In this document: positions 58,950 to 64,000 of the stretch, one piece after another
Layout: each line of letters starts with the position of its first letter
Position numbering within the stretch: the first letter of the stretch is position 1
Source of the DNA: Sympetrum striolatum
Taxonomy: Eukaryota; Arthropoda; Insecta; Odonata; Libellulidae
Assembly (NCBI GenBank): GCA_947579665.1
Contig: OX388349.1
Location: 68,886,841-68,950,840, forward strand
Length of the DNA stretch: 64,000 nt
Direction of reading: 5' to 3'
Translations under genes and position numbers: made by a program
Notes under the pieces: generated by a model
Database searches by the model: none
Told to the model about the DNA's origin: nothing
Seen by the model: only the letters and a program-made list of their open reading frames with translations

Positions 58950-59580
58950 AGTCTAACTTGGACCACCTAACGGAGCATTAGCTTTGAAATCAAATTCGCG
59001 GAAACTCTTTAGTTCTACTAAACCCTATAATCGAGTAAAGTACGAAAGTTTCGCCCCTGAGGAAATCGATTTACCTTTTCATCCCGCAATACCTACCGAG
59101 TACCAGGAGAGAGCTCCCCTGCTTCTCCCGTCGATATCCTAGAATCGAAATGGGTTTCAAGAGCGATCAAAAGCGTTTTATACACAGTTCTGATGGAGGA
59201 GGGGGCGTGGGAGAGTTCCTCGCGGAAGTAAGAGCAGGGATCCGCGGAGGTCAACCCCGCTTAAGGCCGACGTGACTTCAAAGCAGATGCGAAAAGGAAA
59301 AAATGCGAAACGTTTTAGAAGAGTAATGATGAGCTTTATTGCTCGCGATCTGAAAGAGGACTAGAGGTTGAGATCACGGTGGCGGATCGGAGGTCAGTAT
59401 CGTGGAAGGACGACAGGCAAATTTCCGAAACGACTCCCCCGTAAATTACAGTGTGAGAAATCCGAAAACACGAGTCCGCAATTTGACGCTGTAATGGCCG
59501 CGGGAGAGTTCGAATGGAAAATAACGGCCGGTTGTAAACGATGCCCTCGCAGATGCTGAGGATTATTCGTCAGAAAGATT
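58950..59580. promoter_or_regulatory. GC/CpG-richer island, possible regulatory element or first exon
   Basis: Distinctly richer in GC and CpG than its flanks. Contains a TATA-like TTTTATACACAG (59178), a short ATG frame followed by CGGAAGTAAGA (a fair splice donor) at about 59191-59234, and a + strand frame ending GCKRCPRRC. None is convincing as a gene. It resembles the islands upstream of the secreted-protein genes. Confidence 0.25.
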
Positions 59581-59595
59581 CTGCGCATTTTATGC

Positions 59596-60174
59596 TTAAC
59601 CATTAACATACCTAGGAGGGATCCTTGGAAGACCTCAGAGGGACATTTTTAGTGATCCTCCTGTTACTATGACTAATATAATTCTCTTTGTTTTTTTATA
59701 TGTCTAGCATTATTTTAATATAAAAAAATATAATTAGACTAACCAAAAACTCTATACAAACAAAAATATATAAAAACTCCTTGTCCCGCTGGGAACCTGC
59801 TTGGATTACTACGTTACAAGTAGGTACTGTTGACTCTCACTAGCCCTTACTAAAATTGTAACAATAGCTGAAGATTCCAGTGACAATAATATATGAATCC
59901 ACATTAAATTTTAGCTAAATTATTCACATCTGTTTTATACACAATGTGCAATCGAAATAGCAAAATTCAAATACTTTCATGAATATGGATAGTATTTTTT
60001 TCACATTTTATGTAAAGACGAGTAAACAAATTATGACAAGATGTAGTTTATGAAACCCAAAACCTGTATAATTAATTAACCGTAACACACCATAGTTAAA
60101 TAAAATAAAACCATAGGGTCCTCCAAAGACCGAAGTTTTAAGCAACGTTATCGGCCTATGCTTTTAAGGGTTAA
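59596..60174. mobile_element. Possible piggyBac-type MITE (TTAA-flanked)
   Basis: TTAA at 59596-59599 and 60171-60174. Inward from them, CCATTAACATACCTAGG on the left and (reverse complement) CCCTTAAAAGCATAGG on the right are similar with a gap. TTAA ends with a CCC/CCA start fit piggyBac-type elements. Divergence is high and TTAA is common in AT-rich DNA, so this is tentative. Confidence 0.35.
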
Positions 60175-62090
60175 ACGCACTGCAAGATAAAGCGAAGGGT
60201 TTTTGTAATTTGCTACATTTTTATCTCTCGGTCTGGAATTCATATTAGAAGAGTCCCAAGAATGTAGTGCTTTTCCTATTTGGAAATGAAGTTCCTTTTT
60301 TAATCATTTTTCTACTTCGTTGAAGTTAAATGAAGGATAAAGTGATGTAGAATTGAGGTTTCTCCGATTCTGCACCCAAGTGATACAGTATACTGTTAAA
60401 ATATAATTGTATTTAAAGATGCGTTGCTTCGGAGCGTTGTATTCAGTCAACTCTGTTAAAACTACCTTTGTTACCTTTGAAATAATTATGAGGTGATATA
60501 TGTATATCCTGTTTGGTTATCCTTAAAGTAAAATCCCGATTATAACCTTGCTCTGACCGTATTATTCTGTACTCCAACCAATACACTGTTAAAAGTTAAC
60601 ACTGGATAACACTGGCCAATAGGAATATTCCATAACAGTAGCAAGAATGTGTAATCAACGGTTGAATTATTTTCTCATCGCTGCAAACTCGAGGGTCAGA
60701 CAACTGTGAGTAATTTGGTAAGATTAACTTAATATAATCTACATTTTATTAGATTCGATAGAATTCAATTGAAGCTAATGGTTGAAATAAGTAGTTATTT
60801 GAAAAATAAATTTCTATATTTATGATAACTATCCATTTTTTGCATCACAACTTTTGAAGGTCTTGTTTAAAATAAGAATAATATAATTATTTAGAAAGTA
60901 GATGCTGATTCCTTGCTATACGCCTATGAACACCTTGCAAGTTTTGAAAAAATTCAAAATATAAAAAAGTTAAAAACTTTGACTATCTATGGAGTAATTT
61001 CACGCAATCGTAATCAATGAAAGTGAATTTTCAGTTACTGATTGAAAATTTACCGATTCTTTAATTTTGAAGGATGAATATGCTAACAGAAAACCGACAA
61101 TGATTAGCACTCTTCATATTTGAGCTTTTCACGCCTTCAATTTTAACAACCGGTTTCACTTAGCTCAGTGGTCACTGGAAAATGAAAATCTCGTGTATGA
61201 CGTCTTATAAGGGACCATATGGAGCCTTCTTGCTTACTTTGGTATTATCTGATGAAGGCCAAGAAAGAAAAAATGCCTTACTATCAATAAAGTTCTACAA
61301 GTGCAGCAATAAAATCTCATTTTTATATTGGCCTTGTACATATCATATTGGATAAATATTTTGATAAAATATTCGAATGTTAGTAATCTTTTATTATTTG
61401 CTATTACTAGTTATAACCAACCCACACCACTGACGACTAAAATGTTTTTTGAAGTCATGCATTTTCCTTCATAGGAATATAGGATTAAATTAGCGATAAA
61501 TTTAATATTATTTCCCTGCATTACAGTTTTAACTAATCTTTTATGATGATCTTCGTAGATCCGCTTGTATTCTTAAGATATGAGTGGGAATTAAAAGTCA
61601 TTCCACATACGGGAATATAGTTACTTAAACTGATGGTAGAAACATTGCGGTTTATTCTATTCAAAATAAAAATATATATGTTAGTGTGTTTTTGTGTGTA
61701 TTTTCAACGGTATATTACCCAAAAAGAACATATTTAGACATTCCACACCTTAAATGTAGAAGTAGCAACATAATACTTCTCAGAAATAATTTAAATTGTA
61801 AATTTTGTATTCGTAGGCATCATGACTAAAAAACTATCCTAACCGAAGATCAGGTTGGAAGCTTTCTTGAAGAAAATAAACAAGAAAACTTGCCTTCCAT
61901 TATCCGCATACCTTAAAGCCGAGGGAATGGAAACAAAAACTGGATTCTTCCTCAAAAATTCACCATTAACATAGTCAAGAGACTTCGCTTTATTAGGATA
62001 TATTAGCACCTTCTTCAAGTTCAACTATACGTAAAATGTTTGGACTAAAATGGCAAATAAGAAATTCAGTCTTTGGTCCACCTTCCTCGT
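60175..62090. other. Intergenic, no gene seen
   Basis: AT-rich; no gene, RNA or repeat recognised. Confidence 0.45.
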
Positions 62091-62099
62091 TTCAATGCT

Positions 62100-62887
62100 G
62101 ACGGAAACGACACGGAACTAAAACTCATTCAGTCATTTAGGAATCGATGATAATTAAGAGGTATCGCTTAGATTTGCCACAAAGGCCAAACGTTCTTTGC
62201 TTTAATAATGTAAGCAAACTGTTTCCCTGATCCAAGGAAATTAAATTAAGTTCGTCGATGACGTCCAAGGTTAACTCGTTAAAAGGAAGCTGCACGGATT
62301 CATCTAACACGACGCAAAAAATCCCGAATTTTTATAAAAACGACATTGAAATCGTAATATCATAGAGAGTAATAAATTATCGGCATTCGTATCGTAAAAA
62401 GGGAAGTGGATTTTTTTTAGCACCAGCCATGAAACATCCAAAGGACACGTATGTATAACCAGGCCAACGAAGGAAATAATCAATTTTATTTAGAGTTCCC
62501 GTCTCCGGAAACAGCGTTTTAAGCGCCCGATTTCCTTGACAGCCCCGAAAAGAGGCATTAAAAACGGATTTCGGAGAGCCTCTCGGACATCAAGGAAGTG
62601 GAATCGAAACGAAAAGGAAACGTCTCGGATCGCCGAGCTTGAATTAATCAAAGCACGAATACGTTTCGATCGTAAAATAACAGCTCGGAAAAAAACGACG
62701 TACAGATCTCGCATTTTTCCGCGGCGATCTGATGATCCACGCTTCCTTTGAGAGACGGAAGGCCATAGCGCACGCTGAATACAAAACGCGCACTTAAGTT
62801 ATATAAAACGCTCGTGCAAGGTCAGGACGCGTCTTGGGGACGTCCAAGGGCACAGGTGAATGTGTATACAAAACAGGAGTATAAAAG
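62100..62887 (+). promoter_or_regulatory. Upstream region of the acidic secreted protein gene, two TATA boxes
   Basis: A CpG-rich stretch (about 62450-62800, including TTCGGAGAG at 62570) precedes TATATAA (62800-62806) and a second box, TATAAAAG (62880-62887). The second lies 79-86 bases before the ATG and is the likely main promoter. The first could give a longer leader. Confidence 0.65.
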
Positions 62888-62965
62888 AAGACCCACTCAG
62901 ATCCATCCTCACACACCGCAATTAAAGAAGTCAAACAGAATAGGTTGAGAGCCTTCCCCGCAAAC

Positions 62966-63268
62966 ATGAAGTTCCACTGCTTCTTGGTGCTGGCCCTTGG
63001 GCTGTTGGCCATCCAGTTGTCGGAGTCGGCGGTGCTCCGTCTCCGCAGGGAAGTCATGGACGAGGGGAAGGAATTGGAGACCAATGAGAGTGAAAAGGAG
63101 TCGTCGTACAACAACCACAAGATATCGGACGATTACGAACCCAAGGAGCTGTCCCGTGATCTGGAGCCACCACCGTTTGCTCTCTACGACATGCAGCCTC
63201 CCCCAATTGCTGTGGACTCCAACGGATTCCACGTACCGGTGATTGAAGTCGTCGAGGAAGGGATCTAA
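62966..63268 (+). CDS. Small acidic secreted protein, 100 aa
   Basis: Start at 62966 gives a signal peptide (MKFHCFLVLALGLLAIQLSE, cleavage near residue 22), followed by AVLRLRREV, where the RR (27-28) could be a pro-peptide cut. The mature part is acidic (Asp/Glu-rich) and lacks cysteine. It has one N-glycosylation sequon (NES, 40-42) and a short duplicated motif, EPPPFALYD (67-75) and QPPPIAVDS (77-85). It ends VIEVVEEGI followed by TAATAG, a double stop. Single exon, TATA-driven, AATAAA downstream. No named family was recognised; it groups with the other secreted genes here by layout only. Confidence 0.85.
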   Translation: MKFHCFLVLALGLLAIQLSESAVLRLRREVMDEGKELETNESEKESSYNNHKISDDYEPKELSRDLEPPPFALYDMQPPPIAVDSNGFHVPVIEVVEEGI

Positions 63269-63654
63269 TAGGGTCTTCCACGATGCGTCGTCGGTGGTGT
63301 AAATACTGTAAGACTGTTGCGGGATCATGACCAGCTTTAGTGGTTCGGCCTGTATATATTCTGTGAGTTGTATGCGGCGATTGTGATAGTTCTTTGTTCT
63401 GTTTGCTTCCGAGCAATGAGTTACTTCTTCAGCTTCTGGGAATCCTTATTTAGCTTCGTAATGCGATGTGATGCTGATATTGGTGATTTGTGACTTTCTC
63501 AAGCTCCCAGTTATTTTGTTGAAACTACTGAGTAGTTGTGTAAAATCGTGGCATTAAAAGTGAAGTGCGAATAGTGAAAATTTAGTTTGGCTTCAAAAGT
63601 ACTCATTACTTTAAAAACTTCAATGATGTTTGATGTGTAAAATTTTATAAACAC

Positions 63655-63660
63655 AATAAA
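63655..63660 (+). terminator. Polyadenylation signal of the acidic protein gene
   Basis: AATAAA about 390 bases after the stop codon, following ACAC. It is the first canonical signal behind the gene. Confidence 0.6.
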
Positions 63661-64000
63661 AATTGTTATTTTATTAACAAGTGTTTTCAATTTCTATTAC
63701 CTATCCTACATACAGACAAAATGCGCATATCCTAACGTGACATTTCGTTTTGAGTAAAAACTTTCGACAAATTTATCAAGTAGTAATATTCTATCCTTTT
63801 TGGAACAAGTGCGAAATATTCTCCTTTCACCAGAGACCACTGCAACTTTTTCAGACATAAATTTCGAGGGGCTACTTGGACTCCTAAATTGTTCATGAAA
63901 ATAGTTATTACGCGGAAAACAGCATAATAATCAACCTGAGAGTAAAATACAATGGTGGTAAATTTTTATAATTTTCCGAAATTTTTGTATCGATTTAAAT
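63661..64000. other. Intergenic to window end
   Basis: AT-rich; nothing recognised before the window is cut. Confidence 0.4.

Noticed and set aside
59368..59559. 63-codon frame ending GCKRCPRRC in the 59 kb island
   Set aside because: No ATG at the start of the frame and no promoter in phase; only 22 codons follow the first ATG.
1..64000. CRISPR arrays, operons, bacterial genes, rRNA or complete tRNA genes
   Set aside because: No regularly spaced repeats, no ribosome-binding-site-linked gene strings and no rRNA-like stretch were seen. The only tRNA-like sequences lack a pairing acceptor stem and sit in a SINE-like repeat.

Overview
The window looks like nuclear DNA from an insect or closely related arthropod. 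It is AT-rich, gene-poor and littered with decayed eukaryotic transposons: Penelope-like, non-LTR, pogo/Tigger, hAT, Harbinger and a tRNA-derived short element. The few clear genes have metazoan TATA promoters, N-terminal signal peptides and AATAAA signals. Nothing bacterial, viral or organellar was seen. The species cannot be named from the sequence alone.

The gene content is a set of six small, apparently intronless genes for secreted proteins. All lie on the + strand, spaced about 6.5 to 11.5 kb apart: a His/Pro protein (16.3 kb), a long Pro-rich then Thr-rich mucin-like protein (27.8 kb), a Thr/His/Pro-rich protein (38.7 kb), two tandem paralogues ending in a two-cysteine motif (47.3 and 56.3 kb), and a short acidic protein (63.0 kb). 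Each has a TATA-like box 60 to 115 bases before the ATG, a signal peptide and a single uninterrupted frame. Most lie just after a stretch that is richer in GC and CpG than the surroundings. This is the layout of a co-regulated cluster of terminal-differentiation or gland genes (cuticle, secretion, glue or similar); that function is inferred. No gene could be matched to a named family.

Layout. 0-6 kb: Harbinger remnant, Penelope-like element (minus strand), degenerate non-LTR element, a diverged three-unit tandem repeat. 6-16 kb: mostly empty AT-rich DNA with palindromes and GC-rich islands at 11.3 and 12.8 kb. 16-30 kb: first two genes, a long foldback repeat and a head-to-head tRNA-like pair near 19.5 kb. 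30-38 kb: retrotransposon tails and a Tigger-like MITE. 38-45 kb: third gene, then empty DNA. 45.7-57.4 kb: duplicated block carrying the paralogues, with a hAT MITE, a TA-flanked pogo element, a second pogo-type remnant and a young 5'-truncated non-LTR copy between them. 57-64 kb: GC-rich island, possible TTAA-flanked MITE, last gene.

The points most worth a second look are the co-oriented secreted-gene array, the conserved dibasic-site plan and Cys-loop C-terminus of the paralogues, an in-frame nine-cysteine reading frame directly after the stop codon of the first paralogue, and a paralogue promoter that appears more conserved than the coding sequence. Genes with many short exons could be hidden in the AT-rich stretches and would not be seen by reading alone.
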